A DNA stretch of 64,000 bases, from positions 21,421,897-21,485,896 of the forward strand of contig OY986975.1 in the NCBI GenBank assembly GCA_963920575.1, given 5' to 3'. Position numbers and translations under genes: made by a program. Shown piece after piece: positions 63,871 to 64,000 of the stretch. The notes beneath the pieces are model-generated. The model was given only the letters and a program-made list of their open reading frames with translations. It was not told where the DNA came from and ran no database searches. Position 1 is the stretch's first letter, and every line of letters begins with the position of its first letter. Source of the stretch: Narthecium ossifragum (lineage: Eukaryota > Streptophyta > Magnoliopsida > Dioscoreales > Nartheciaceae).

Positions 63871-64000
63871 TTAAGAGCTGTTGGAGACAACTGCACATGG
63901 CTATATTTAGCACCGGATATTACGAGTAAGTGGATTATCAAAAGCGTGACAATCATCTACCACCTATCTGCTTCTAGGTCATGGTAATTTTTGGATGTCT

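Overview
This is nuclear DNA from a flowering plant, most likely a monocot outside the grasses. The evidence is the set of intron-rich plant genes, the non-coding DNA with its many plant transposon families, and the resemblance of the YY1-type N-terminus to monocot proteins as I remember them. The species cannot be fixed from the sequence alone. I rebuilt six multi-exon genes by hand from splice signals. For all six the exon lengths add up to an uninterrupted reading frame.

Layout. 1-3.6 kb: repeats only, including nested long inverted repeats of Mutator type, an AT-rich degenerate minisatellite, a tandem duplication and a hairpin. 4.0-8.8 kb (-): TM9SF/TMN1-type endomembrane protein, 12 exons. 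9.65-15.4 kb (+): COQ6 ubiquinone-biosynthesis monooxygenase, 10 exons, divergent from the first gene. 16.8-17.2 kb: hAT MITE with an 8-bp target duplication. 18.5-19.6 kb (-): R2R3-MYB repressor of subgroup 4. 21.1-23.8 kb: Pack-MULE with a 9-bp target duplication. It carries two exons of a captured coiled-coil gene, split by LTR-like DNA that holds an array of GGATCGATCC palindromes. 25.3-26.1 kb: hAT remnant with an 8-bp target duplication. 26-29.6 kb: no supported gene. 30.6-42.6 kb (+): IDM1-like protein with PHD finger and GNAT domain, 8 exons, with a 5'-truncated LINE in intron 4. 45.3-45.7 kb (-): small intronless coiled-coil protein. 47.3-53.4 kb (-): nearly full-length L1-type LINE with ORF1, endonuclease, reverse transcriptase and RNase H, flanked by a 15-bp target duplication. 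53.7-57.7 kb (-): YY1-type five-finger C2H2 factor, 6 exons, with a small MITE in intron 2. 59.0-63.9 kb (+): PTP1-type tyrosine phosphatase, 8 exons, with a long-TIR MITE in intron 1.

The genes are housekeeping or regulatory and form no pathway cluster. Two pairs (TM9SF/COQ6 and YY1/PTP1) are head to head and may share promoter regions. The unusual content lies in the mobile DNA. Five insertions have both ends and target duplications readable by eye, two carry inverted repeats without a clear duplication, and the Pack-MULE is the most intricate.
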